From contig NZ_LWKZ01000004.1 of NCBI RefSeq assembly GCF_001905005.1, positions 44,138-108,137 on the forward strand: 64,000 nt of DNA. Reading direction: 5' to 3'. This document shows positions 46,525-53,617 of the stretch, piece after piece (position 1 is the first letter of the stretch; each line of letters starts with the position of its first letter). The DNA is from Streptomyces sp. CB02923. Its GTDB lineage: Bacteria > Actinomycetota > Actinomycetes > Streptomycetales > Streptomycetaceae. A model generated the notes under the pieces. It was not told where the DNA came from. It made no database searches and saw nothing but the letters and a program-made list of their open reading frames with translations. The translations under genes were made by a program, and so were the position numbers.

Positions 46525-47001
46525 CTAATCCCGCACCGCCCCGTCCGGCCAAATAATGTCGACCGGTACACCCACGCGCCGGGCGTACGCGACCACGTCG
46601 GCCGTCCCGCCGAATCCCCTGGCCGGTTTTCCGTCCCATACGGCGATCACCCGATCGACCAGACCCACCAGCATCTCGCTCCCCGCCATATGGGCTTCTG
46701 ACGAGGAATCCCGCAGCTGGGTTTCGTGTACATCAGCCGCGCGTCCGAGCAGCGTGTCGTAGACGGCGTGGTGCCCCTCGGGAAGTCCGTCGCGGTACCG
46801 TTCAGCAGGCACCACCACCTCGATACGCCCTCCCAGCGCGAGGACGATTTCGGCGAACCACGCATCGGGTCCGTCGGCGAGGCAGGAAACGCCACACAAC
46901 TCCTCGGGTTCGTGACGACGCAGCCGTTCCGACAATTCAGTCCGCACGCATTGCTCGACAGAAGCCGACAATCCCCTGTGCCCCGTGATTCCCAGCCGCA
47001 C
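46525..47001 (-). CDS. Orphan SLOG-fold nucleotide-sensor-like protein
   Basis: A 158-residue standalone protein with SLOG/LOG-superfamily features: first strand and glycine turn MRLGITGHRGL, CLADGPDAWFAEIVLALGG (the LADGxDxxxAE pattern), EVVVPAERYRDGL and DRVIAVWDGKPARGFGGTADVVAYARRVGVPVDIIWP (GGTADVV phosphate loop). SLOG domains bind nucleotides or NAD-derived signals and are often parts of defence or signalling systems, but no effector is fused here. The GTG start at 46999-47001 has AAGGGGG eight bases upstream. Base composition drops noticeably compared with neighbours. A possible truncated upstream gene ends 19 bases before it. Confidence 0.75.
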   Translation of the reverse strand: MRLGITGHRGLSASVEQCVRTELSERLRRHEPEELCGVSCLADGPDAWFAEIVLALGGRIEVVVPAERYRDGLPEGHHAVYDTLLGRAADVHETQLRDSSSEAHMAGSEMLVGLVDRVIAVWDGKPARGFGGTADVVAYARRVGVPVDIIWPDGAVRD

Positions 47002-47020
47002 AGCATGCCCCCTTTCGCAC

Positions 47021-47185
47021 CTAGAGAAACACCTCGTGCATGCGATCGTCGAAATCCCTCACCACTTTCGGCGGCACGACAGGCGCATACGCACGGCGGA
47101 CTGAACGCGCCCGGTCCCGGGGCCGGGCTTCGTCGCCGGGCGACGTCGCGTGGACCGGGCGGCACAGCCAGGCGGTCCGTGTCGC
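47021..47185 (-). pseudogene. Possible C-terminal remnant of a lost upstream gene
   Basis: Reading the minus strand in one frame from about 47185 to the TAG at 47021 gives an open tail ending APVVPPKVVRDFDDRMHEVFL. It looks protein-like (acidic-aromatic end, high third-position G/C) but has no start or ribosome binding site, and its frame is cut by the methyltransferase gene at 47187. It ends 19 bases before the SLOG start, as a translationally coupled partner would. It could equally be chance; I do not recognise the sequence. Confidence 0.3.
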
Positions 47186-47186
47186 C

Positions 47187-48236
47187 TCAGACCGCTGCCG
47201 CCTCGATCAGGACGAAGGGGTCCGGGGACGGTAGCGGGGTGAGGCCCGTGATTTTGAAGGCGGCCTTGGTGCACAGGTCTTCGAAGTCGGCGCGGGTGCG
47301 TTCCCGGCCGCCGACGTTGACCATCATGTTGAGGTCGCTCATGTAGGGCAGGGCCGTCGCGCCGGGCTGCACCGTGTCGGTGAGGACCGGCTCGATGATC
47401 AGGAGCCGGCCGTCCGCGGGCAGCACCTGCCGGATGTGGCCCAGGATGTCCGCGCACTGGTCGTCGTTCCAGTCGTGGATGACGCTTTTGAGCAGGTAGA
47501 GGTCGCCGCCGGGCGGCGCGGCGGCGAAGAAGTCGCCGGTCGTCAGCGTGACGCGGTCGGCGACCCCCGCGGCGGCCAGCCGCGCGGGCGCCTGGGCGTG
47601 GCCCTCGGCGCTGTCGTAGATCATGCCGCGCGGCGCGGGGTGGGCCCGCAGGATGGCGGCGAGGAGGGTGCCGTCGCCGCCGCCCACGTCGACGATGGTG
47701 GCGAAGCGGCCGAAGTCGTAGTGGTGCGGCACGTCCTGGGCGGCGATGCCGCTGCTCTGGCCCATGGCGGTGTTGAAGACTTCCGAGAGTTCCAGTTCGC
47801 CCTTGAGGTGGCTGAAGAAGTCCGTACCGAAGATGGAGTCGAAGGCGGGTGCGCCGCTGCGGACGCTGTCCTCCAGGCGTTCCCGGGCGCGGGTCATGAC
47901 CGGCTCGCTGAAGATCCGGGCCAGCGCGGCCATGGAGTCCGGGGCGTCGCTGCGCAGGAGCGCCCCGGCGGCGGTGGCCTCGAAGGTGCCCGGCTCGTGT
48001 TCGGTGAGCAGGTCCATGGCGGCCAGCGCGCGCAGCAGGCGCAGCGTGGCCTGCGGGTGGGTGCCGCACGCGGCCGCCACGTCGGCCGCCGTACGGGTGC
48101 CGTCGCCGATGCGGTCCAGCACGCCGGTCCGGACGGCGGCGCCCACGGCGTACGTGGCCAGCTGTCCGAACAGCAGCCGGGAGACGGTGACGCGGGCCTG
48201 GCGTGCCGGTGTCGCCCGTTCCTCGTTCGCTTCCAC
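47187..48236 (-). CDS. SAM-dependent O-methyltransferase, second copy of the family
   Basis: A 349-residue family 2 O-methyltransferase. Dimerisation domain: LLFGQLATYAVGAAVRTGVLDRIG, then ADVAAACGTHPQATLRLLRALAAMDLL. Catalytic domain: FATIVDVGGGDGTLLAAILR (SAM loop), DSAEGHAQ, GDLYLLKSVIHDWNDDQCADIL (His region) and GRLLIIEPVLTDT. The tail is MNMMVNVGGRERTRADFEDL-like. The GTG start has AAGGAGCGGAC immediately upstream. It is about as long as the enzyme at 9664-10713 and shares motif spacing, so the two are paralogues. An iron-box-like sequence lies 108 bases before the start. No biosynthetic cluster is visible around it. Confidence 0.88.
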   Translation of the reverse strand: MEANEERATPARQARVTVSRLLFGQLATYAVGAAVRTGVLDRIGDGTRTAADVAAACGTHPQATLRLLRALAAMDLLTEHEPGTFEATAAGALLRSDAPDSMAALARIFSEPVMTRARERLEDSVRSGAPAFDSIFGTDFFSHLKGELELSEVFNTAMGQSSGIAAQDVPHHYDFGRFATIVDVGGGDGTLLAAILRAHPAPRGMIYDSAEGHAQAPARLAAAGVADRVTLTTGDFFAAAPPGGDLYLLKSVIHDWNDDQCADILGHIRQVLPADGRLLIIEPVLTDTVQPGATALPYMSDLNMMVNVGGRERTRADFEDLCTKAAFKITGLTPLPSPDPFVLIEAAAV

Positions 48237-48343
48237 GTCCGCTCCTTCGGGTCGCCTCGGACGCCGTTCCCGTACCGGGCAGGCCGCCCGGGTGACGGCA
48301 CGGCGGGTCCGGCGGATCCGTTCCCCCGTCCCCGCGTAATGAG

Positions 48344-48362
48344 TTAGGCAAGGCTAAGTTCC
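48344..48362. promoter_or_regulatory. Candidate iron box (IdeR/DmdR type)
   Basis: TTAGGCAAGGCTAAGTTCC at 48344-48362 agrees at 13 of 19 positions with the iron-box consensus TTAGGTTAGGCTAACCTAA. It lies 108 bases upstream of the methyltransferase start and 206 upstream of wrbA in a 331-base divergent spacer. It could control either gene; the rest of the spacer shows only the wrbA AGGAGG. Confidence 0.55.
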
Positions 48363-48567
48363 TGTACGGGCCGGCGCAATACTCGCGCAATGCCCATACG
48401 GCATACGGTTGTTGACGCTTCACCTATTGCGCGTCACGGTGGAGGGGTGCGTACGCCGCTCCCGGCGCGCCCGTACGGCGGGATGCGGCGGGATGTGAAA
48501 ACCTGCGGCCACATGCGCGCTAAATGCCCCTTATGCCCATATCGTCGCCTCCGTAGGAGGTATCACC

Positions 48568-49200
48568 ATGCCCCAGCCCAGCGACTGGACCGTCCGCCTC
48601 GCCGTCGTCTACTACTCCTCGACCGGCACGGTCACCGGACTGGCCAAGGCCATCGCGGACGCCGCCGAGAAGGCCGGCGCCGAAGTGCGGCTGCGCAAGG
48701 CCGCCGAACTCGCGCCGCAGGCCGCCATCGAGTCGAATCCCGCCTGGGCCGAGAACGTCCGCGCGACCGCGGACGTCGCCGAGGCCTCCCCCGACGACAT
48801 GATCTGGGCGGACGCCGTGATCTTCGGCTCTCCCACCCGGTACGGCAACATCGCCTCGCAGCTCAAGCAGTTCATCGACACGCTCGGCGGCCTCTGGCAG
48901 CAGGGCAAGCTGGCCGACAAGGTCTACAGCGGCTTCACCGCCTCGGCGACCAAGCACGGCGGCCAGGAATCCACCCTGCTCGCGCTCTACAACACGATCC
49001 ACCACTTCGGCGGCATCCTCGTCGCCCCCGGATACACCGACCCCGCCAAGTTCTCCGACGGCAACCCGTACGGCACCTCGCACGTCGGCGGCCCCGAAAC
49101 CCCCCTCGACGACGACGCCCGCACCGCCGCCGGCATCCAGGCGCGGCGTGTCGTGAAGTTCACCCGCGCCTTGAAGGCGGGGCTTTCCGTGGACGGCTGA
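48568..49200 (+). CDS. wrbA: NAD(P)H:quinone oxidoreductase, WrbA type
   Basis: FMN-dependent two-electron quinone reductase thought to limit redox cycling. Flavodoxin-like features: LAVVYYSSTGTVTGLAKAIADAAEKAG (phosphate loop SSTGT), WADAVIFGSPTRYGNIASQLKQFIDTLGG, VYSGFTASATKHGGQESTLLALYNTIHHFGG and PYGTSHVGG. The 210-residue length is typical of WrbA. AGGAGG at 48555-48560 lies seven bases before the ATG, a very strong start. It precedes gadB by only 16 bases on the same strand, so the two are likely co-transcribed. Confidence 0.93.
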   Translation: MPQPSDWTVRLAVVYYSSTGTVTGLAKAIADAAEKAGAEVRLRKAAELAPQAAIESNPAWAENVRATADVAEASPDDMIWADAVIFGSPTRYGNIASQLKQFIDTLGGLWQQGKLADKVYSGFTASATKHGGQESTLLALYNTIHHFGGILVAPGYTDPAKFSDGNPYGTSHVGGPETPLDDDARTAAGIQARRVVKFTRALKAGLSVDG

Positions 49201-49216
49201 GGGGTACGCGGCCACC

Positions 49217-50629
49217 ATGGCACTCCATGAGGGCACACACGCCGGGGACGACAAGCGGGGCCTGTCGGTCAACCCCTTCTACGGCGAGGCCGACCCGGTC
49301 ACGGGAATGACCACGGCCCCGCCCCGGCACGCCCTGCCGGACGGTCCCACCGCCCCGCACGCGGCCTACCAGCTCGTCCGCGACGAACTGATGCTGGACG
49401 GCAACTCCCGGCTGAACCTGGCGACCTTCGTCACCACGTGGATGGAGCCGCAGGCCGATGTGCTGATGGCGGAGTGCCGCGACAAGAACATGATCGACAA
49501 GGACGAGTACCCGCGCACCGCCGAACTGGAGCAGCGGTGCGTGGCCATGCTCGCCGACCTGTGGCACGCCCCCGACCCGACCGCCGCCGTCGGCTGCTCG
49601 ACGACCGGTTCCAGCGAGGCGTGCATGCTCGCCGGGCTGGCCCTCAAACGCCGCTGGTCCCGGGCGAACGCCGACCGCTACCCGGCGTCCGCCCGGCCCA
49701 ACCTGGTCATGGGCGCGAACGTGCAGGTCTGCTGGGAGAAGTTCTGCGCGTTCTGGGAGGTCGAGGCGCGGCAGGTGCCCATGCGGGGCGACCGCTTCCA
49801 CCTGGACGGGGAGTCCGCCGCCGCGCTGTGCGACGAGAACACCATCGGCGTCGTGGCCGTCCTCGGCTCGACCTTCGACGGTTCGTACGAGCCGGTGGCG
49901 GAGATCTGCGCCGCCCTGGACGATCTCCAGGAACGCACCGGCCTGGACATCCCCGTCCACGTGGACGGGGCGTCCGGCGCCATGATCGCGCCATTCCTCG
50001 ACCGCGACCTGGTGTGGGACTTCCGGCTGCCGCGCGTGGCCTCCGTCAACACCTCGGGCCACAAGTACGGGCTCGTCTACCCCGGCGTGGGCTGGGCCCT
50101 GTGGCGCGACAAGCAGGCGCTGCCGGAGGAACTGGTCTTCCACGTCGACTACCTGGGCGGCGACATGCCGACCTTCGCCCTCAACTTCTCGCGGCCCGGC
50201 GCCCAGGTCGCCGCGCAGTACTACACGTTCCTCCGGCTGGGCCGCGAGGGCTACCGCGCCGTACAGCAGACCACCCGCGACGTGGCCCGGTCCCTCGCCG
50301 ACCGCATCGGCGCGCTGGGCGACTTCCGCCTGCTGACCTACGGCGACGAGCTGCCCGTCTTCGCCTTCACCACAGCCGACGGCGTGACGGACTTCGACGT
50401 CTTCGACGTCTCCCGCCGGATGCGGGAACGGGGCTGGCTCCTCCCTGCGTACACCTTCCCGCCCGACCGCGACGACCTCTCCGTCCTGCGCATCGTCTGC
50501 CGAAACGGTTTCTCGCACGATCTGAGCGATCTGTTCATGGGCGATCTGGAGCGCCTGCTGCCGGAACTCCGGGCACAGGGCGGGCCTTTGGGGAGCCGGG
50601 CGGGGGAGGATACGTCGTTCCATCACTGA
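49217..50629 (+). CDS. gadB: Glutamate decarboxylase
   Basis: PLP enzyme converting L-glutamate to GABA and CO2, consuming a proton; the usual basis of acid resistance and GABA shunts. The 470-residue sequence has TTGSSEACMLAGLALKRRW (substrate region), NVQVCWEKFCAFWEVEAR, IPVHVDGASGAMIAPF (PLP aspartate), and NTSGHKYGLVYPGVGWALWR with the Schiff-base lysine in SGHKYG. The C-terminus lacks the long HxxK tail of the acid-switched E. coli enzymes. GAGGGG lies about 12 bases upstream of the ATG. It follows wrbA by 16 bases, suggesting an operon. No GABA antiporter is adjacent. Confidence 0.94.
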   Translation: MALHEGTHAGDDKRGLSVNPFYGEADPVTGMTTAPPRHALPDGPTAPHAAYQLVRDELMLDGNSRLNLATFVTTWMEPQADVLMAECRDKNMIDKDEYPRTAELEQRCVAMLADLWHAPDPTAAVGCSTTGSSEACMLAGLALKRRWSRANADRYPASARPNLVMGANVQVCWEKFCAFWEVEARQVPMRGDRFHLDGESAAALCDENTIGVVAVLGSTFDGSYEPVAEICAALDDLQERTGLDIPVHVDGASGAMIAPFLDRDLVWDFRLPRVASVNTSGHKYGLVYPGVGWALWRDKQALPEELVFHVDYLGGDMPTFALNFSRPGAQVAAQYYTFLRLGREGYRAVQQTTRDVARSLADRIGALGDFRLLTYGDELPVFAFTTADGVTDFDVFDVSRRMRERGWLLPAYTFPPDRDDLSVLRIVCRNGFSHDLSDLFMGDLERLLPELRAQGGPLGSRAGEDTSFHH

Positions 50630-50722
50630 GGGCGGCGGGGTGCGCGCCCGGCCCGTCACTCGGGCGGGTGACGCATGGCCGTCTGCGGGACGGACGGCCA
50701 CCAGCACGTACACGATCCGATC

Positions 50723-51361
50723 ATGGGAAAGACACCGGCCGCCGAAGACGCGAACGAGCTGGACAAGCCGGGTGCGCGACCCGTCACTCCGGAGAACTGG
50801 ATGCACCCGCCTGCGGACGGCTGGACCTTCGACCAGGTGAAGGAGTCGGTCCTGCCGTTCGCCTGGGAATTCCTGGACGGGAAGATCAGGGTGCGCGAAG
50901 TCACCAGTTGGTGGCACGACCAGGTCCGGGACGAGCTGGCCTTCCGGCTCCGGCGCGCCCGGCCCGATCACTTCAACGTCAACATCGAGCGGTGCACCCT
51001 GCTCGACGAACGCAATGTCCCCAAGCCCGATGTCGTCGTCTTCGACAAGCGCGGCCTCGACCTCCGCGCCCTCGGCTGCACCCCCGCCGAGAACACCGTG
51101 CTGGCCTTCGAGGTCGTCTCTCCTCTCTCACGGTCCGAGGACCGCCACGCCAAGCACGGGCTGTACGCCGCAGCCGGCATTCCCTCCTACTGGCGCGTCG
51201 AACGCGGCGAGGACGACCTGCCGGTGGTGCACGAGTTCTGGCTGCACCACGAGACGGGTGTCTACGCCCTGAGCCCCGAGCGTGCCACGCATGTCGGCAA
51301 GCTGGTGACGAGCGTCCCGTTCCCCGTCTCCGTCGACCTGCGGTCCCTCATCGACGGGTAG
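50723..51361 (+). CDS. Uma2-family (DUF820) endonuclease-like protein
   Basis: A 212-residue protein of the Uma2/DUF820 family, a PD-(D/E)xK nuclease fold abundant in Streptomyces and cyanobacteria. Characteristic parts: EFLDGKIRVRE (early Glu), NVPKPDVVVFDKRG (the PD of the active site), TVLAFEVVSPLSRSEDRHAKHGLYAAAGIPSYWRVE (ExxS and K/Y motif). The ATG at 50723 gives MGKTPAAED; an earlier start would run through the spacer. Function in Streptomyces is unknown. A second family member lies at 60275-60871. It is convergent with the PadR gene, 14 bases apart. Confidence 0.85.
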   Translation: MGKTPAAEDANELDKPGARPVTPENWMHPPADGWTFDQVKESVLPFAWEFLDGKIRVREVTSWWHDQVRDELAFRLRRARPDHFNVNIERCTLLDERNVPKPDVVVFDKRGLDLRALGCTPAENTVLAFEVVSPLSRSEDRHAKHGLYAAAGIPSYWRVERGEDDLPVVHEFWLHHETGVYALSPERATHVGKLVTSVPFPVSVDLRSLIDG

Positions 51362-51375
51362 CCGTCAGCCGTCAG

Positions 51376-52035
51376 CTACTCCGGAGACCGGCTCCCGGAG
51401 CCGTACTCCGGGTCAGGCTCCCCCGTCGCGTACGGATTCTCCTGACCCTCCGCGAGGACGCCCACGAACGGCTCGCCCTCGCCCGCGAAGACGTACGCCC
51501 CGCCCTCGATCCGCTCGATCAGGCCCCGCGTCCACTCGGCGCCGCTGTCCGCCGAGTTCACCCACATGTTCATGATCTCGCCGATGTGGCCGAGCTGCTC
51601 CGGGCCGTCCGCCGGTGTGTAGTACTCGGTGACCGACAGCCGCCACTCCTCCAGGCCCCGCACCCGCTCCTTCAGCAGTGCCACGGCCTCCTCGCGGGGC
51701 AGGTCGACGATGAAGCCGATCGCCGCGCTCAGCTCGTCGACCTTGCGGTCGTACTGCGACAGGGACCCGCGCAGCAGCTTGAAGAACTCCTCCGCGCCCG
51801 CCTCGGTCAGCTCGTACTCCGTACGCGGCGGGCCCCCGGCCGTGCTGGGTGCGATGTCGTGCGCGAGCATCAGCCCCTGCTTCGCCATCTGCTTGAGGGC
51901 GTGGTAGATCGACCCCGGTTTGGCGTTGGACCACTCGTGGGCGCCCCAGTATTCAAGGTCGTTGCGCACCTGGTAACCGTGCGCCCGCCCGTGCTGGCGC
52001 ACGGCCCCCAGAACCAACAGCCGGATCGCCGACAT
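51376..52035 (-). CDS. PadR-family transcriptional regulator
   Basis: A 219-residue winged-helix regulator. The N-terminal PadR domain reads MSAIRLLVLGAVRQHGRAHGYQVRNDLEYWG, NAKPGSIYHALKQMAKQGLML and the wing APSTAGGPPRTEYELTEAGAEEF. The C-terminal helical part (SLSQYDRKVDELSAAIGFIVDLPREEAVALLKERV) is the PadR_C/Vir-like dimerisation region. Its last 40 residues are acidic and disordered. It lies divergent from the VOC gene with a shared 16-bp AT-rich palindrome at 52088-52103, so it most probably represses that gene and itself. Confidence 0.9.
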   Translation of the reverse strand: MSAIRLLVLGAVRQHGRAHGYQVRNDLEYWGAHEWSNAKPGSIYHALKQMAKQGLMLAHDIAPSTAGGPPRTEYELTEAGAEEFFKLLRGSLSQYDRKVDELSAAIGFIVDLPREEAVALLKERVRGLEEWRLSVTEYYTPADGPEQLGHIGEIMNMWVNSADSGAEWTRGLIERIEGGAYVFAGEGEPFVGVLAEGQENPYATGEPDPEYGSGSRSPE

Positions 52036-52087
52036 CGTCTCCTCGCATCCTTCGCGCTCGCGCTGCGGCCAGCCTAGACGGCCTCTC

Positions 52088-52103
52088 TAATCAAGTTTGA
52101 TTA
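52088..52103. promoter_or_regulatory. PadR-type palindromic operator over the VOC-gene promoter
   Basis: TAATCAAGTTTGATTA is a perfect palindrome with two central bases. Its right half contains TTGATT (52097-52102), which with TACTCT (52120-52125), 17 bases later, forms a plausible promoter for the VOC gene starting at 52133. That leaves only seven bases between the -10 and the ATG, so the message should be leaderless. Confidence 0.75.
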
Positions 52104-52132
52104 CCCACTCCGCACACCCTACTCTCGCGGGC

Positions 52133-52885
52133 ATGGCCGAGACCGTGATTCCGATCCTCCCGTGCCCCTCCATCGACGAGATCCTCGACTTCTACCGGGC
52201 CCTCGGGTTCGAGGTGACCTCGCACCAGAAGAACCCCAACCCGTACTGCGGCGTCCGCCTGCGCGGCATCGAGCTGCAGTTCTTCGGGATGAAGTCGTAC
52301 GACCCGTCCTCCTCGTACAGCACCTGCTACGTCCTGACCGACGACGTGGACGAACTCCACGCGTCCTTCCGCGCAGGCCTTAAAGCCGCGCTCGGCAAGG
52401 TACCGACCCGCGGGCTGCCGCGGATCGGAGCGCTGAAGGACATGTCGTACGGCGTGCGGCAGTTCCTGATGACCGACCCCGGCGGAAACTGCATACGGAT
52501 CGGCCGGCCCATCGCGGACAGCTTCGAGTACACGGCCGTCCCCAAGGAGCGCTACGCGCGCGCCCTGCACCAGGCGACGCTGATCGGGGAGTCCAAGGGC
52601 GACCACGCCGTGGCAGCCCGCATCATCGACCGGGCCCTGGACGGCGGTACGGCCGGTACGGGGGACGGCGGTACGGCCGGTACGGGAGCCGACGCCGGGC
52701 CGTCCCCGCTCCAGCTCGTACTGCTCCTCGTGCTGCGCGCCGACATGGCTGCGCAGTTGGACGGCTTGCGTGCAGCCGCACCCTGGCTCGACCGCGCGGA
52801 CGCGGTCGAACTCGGCGACGCGGACCGGCAGGCGGCGCGCGACGCGCTGCGCCGGGCGGCGGACCTGCGCGCAGGCGAGGACTGA
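52133..52885 (+). CDS. VOC/bleomycin-resistance-like protein with C-terminal helical extension
   Basis: A 250-residue protein. Residues 1-130 form a glyoxalase/bleomycin-resistance (VOC) domain: VIPILPCPSIDEILDFYRALGFEV, NPYCGVRLRGIELQFFGMKS, CYVLTDDVDELHASFRAGL and FLMTDPGGNCIRIGRP, complete with the paired beta-alpha-beta modules. It then has an extra helical region (residues 135-250) not usual for small VOC proteins, with a slippage-prone DGGTAGTGDGGTAGTG stretch. It could sequester an antibiotic or modify a small molecule; the ligand is unknown. Divergent from padR and probably repressed by it. Confidence 0.82.
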   Translation: MAETVIPILPCPSIDEILDFYRALGFEVTSHQKNPNPYCGVRLRGIELQFFGMKSYDPSSSYSTCYVLTDDVDELHASFRAGLKAALGKVPTRGLPRIGALKDMSYGVRQFLMTDPGGNCIRIGRPIADSFEYTAVPKERYARALHQATLIGESKGDHAVAARIIDRALDGGTAGTGDGGTAGTGADAGPSPLQLVLLLVLRADMAAQLDGLRAAAPWLDRADAVELGDADRQAARDALRRAADLRAGED

Positions 52886-52902
52886 ACGGGCCGCGGCCCG
52901 CC

Positions 52903-53448
52903 TCAGCCCTGCGCCGCCTGCTCCTCGTCGACCAGGGTGAAGGCGGTCTTGCCGTCCAGGGACTCACGGATGACGTCCGCGTGCCCGGCGTGCCGGGCGA
53001 CCTCCTCGATCAGGTGCAGCACGAGCCAGCGCATCGACTGCTCCGCCTTCGGCGGGAACCAGGGCGCCTCGGGCAGCGGGAAGGTCGCGTTCAGGTCCGG
53101 CAGCGACCGGATGAACTCCTCGGTCCTGCGGGCCACCTCGTCCCAGAAGGCGAGGATTGACGCGACGGTCTCCGCGCCCTCCAGCTGGAAACCCAGGTGC
53201 CAGTTGTCCATGCCGCGTTCGATGGAGTGCGGCTTCTGCTGGGCGGTCTCCACCCAGCCCTGCTCGACCTCCGCGACGTGCTTGATCAGGCCGGACAGGG
53301 ACAGCTCGCTGGCGGACGGCTTCTGCGCGGCCTGTTCGTCGGTGAGACCGAGGACGGACCGGCGCAGGCCGCCGCGCTGCGCCTCCAGGAAGGCCAGGAG
53401 GGCGCCGCGCTCGTCACCGTGGGCTTCGGCCGGAACGTGAGTGGGCAT
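52903..53448 (-). CDS. DinB/DUF664-family protein
   Basis: A 181-residue helical protein of the DinB superfamily (DUF664 branch), which includes mycothiol- and bacillithiol-dependent transferases. RGALLAFLEAQRGGLRRSVLGL and LSLSGLIKHVAEVEQGWVE (His metal-ligand region) are followed by MRWLVLHLIEEVARHAGHADVIRESLDGK, which ends in the HAGHADxxRE motif with two more His ligands. A mycothiol-dependent role is possible in Streptomyces but not shown. A perfect 21-bp palindrome (53517-53537) lies 68 bases upstream. It is convergent with the VOC gene, 17 bases apart. Confidence 0.87.
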   Translation of the reverse strand: MPTHVPAEAHGDERGALLAFLEAQRGGLRRSVLGLTDEQAAQKPSASELSLSGLIKHVAEVEQGWVETAQQKPHSIERGMDNWHLGFQLEGAETVASILAFWDEVARRTEEFIRSLPDLNATFPLPEAPWFPPKAEQSMRWLVLHLIEEVARHAGHADVIRESLDGKTAFTLVDEEQAAQG

Positions 53449-53516
53449 GAGGTCCGCCTTTCGCGAGGGCCGCGGCGCTGCTGCCGCGGCCCGACAAGAA
53501 GAACACTACGAACCCT

Positions 53517-53537
53517 TGAGGACAGGTACTGTCCTCA
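53517..53537. promoter_or_regulatory. Perfect palindrome upstream of the DinB-family gene
   Basis: TGAGGACAG, GTA, CTGTCCTCA: nine-base arms with a three-base centre, 69-89 bases upstream of the DinB gene start and also upstream of the aldehyde dehydrogenase end. It looks like the operator of a dimeric helix-turn-helix protein (MarR, HxlR or GntR type). No regulator gene is next to it. Confidence 0.65.
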
Positions 53538-53617
53538 TCCGTCCTCGACTCCGACACCGTCCTCGACTCCGAAGTCACCGTCCGGGACTCCGAAACTGCC
53601 GTCCGCGGTCCGGAGGT

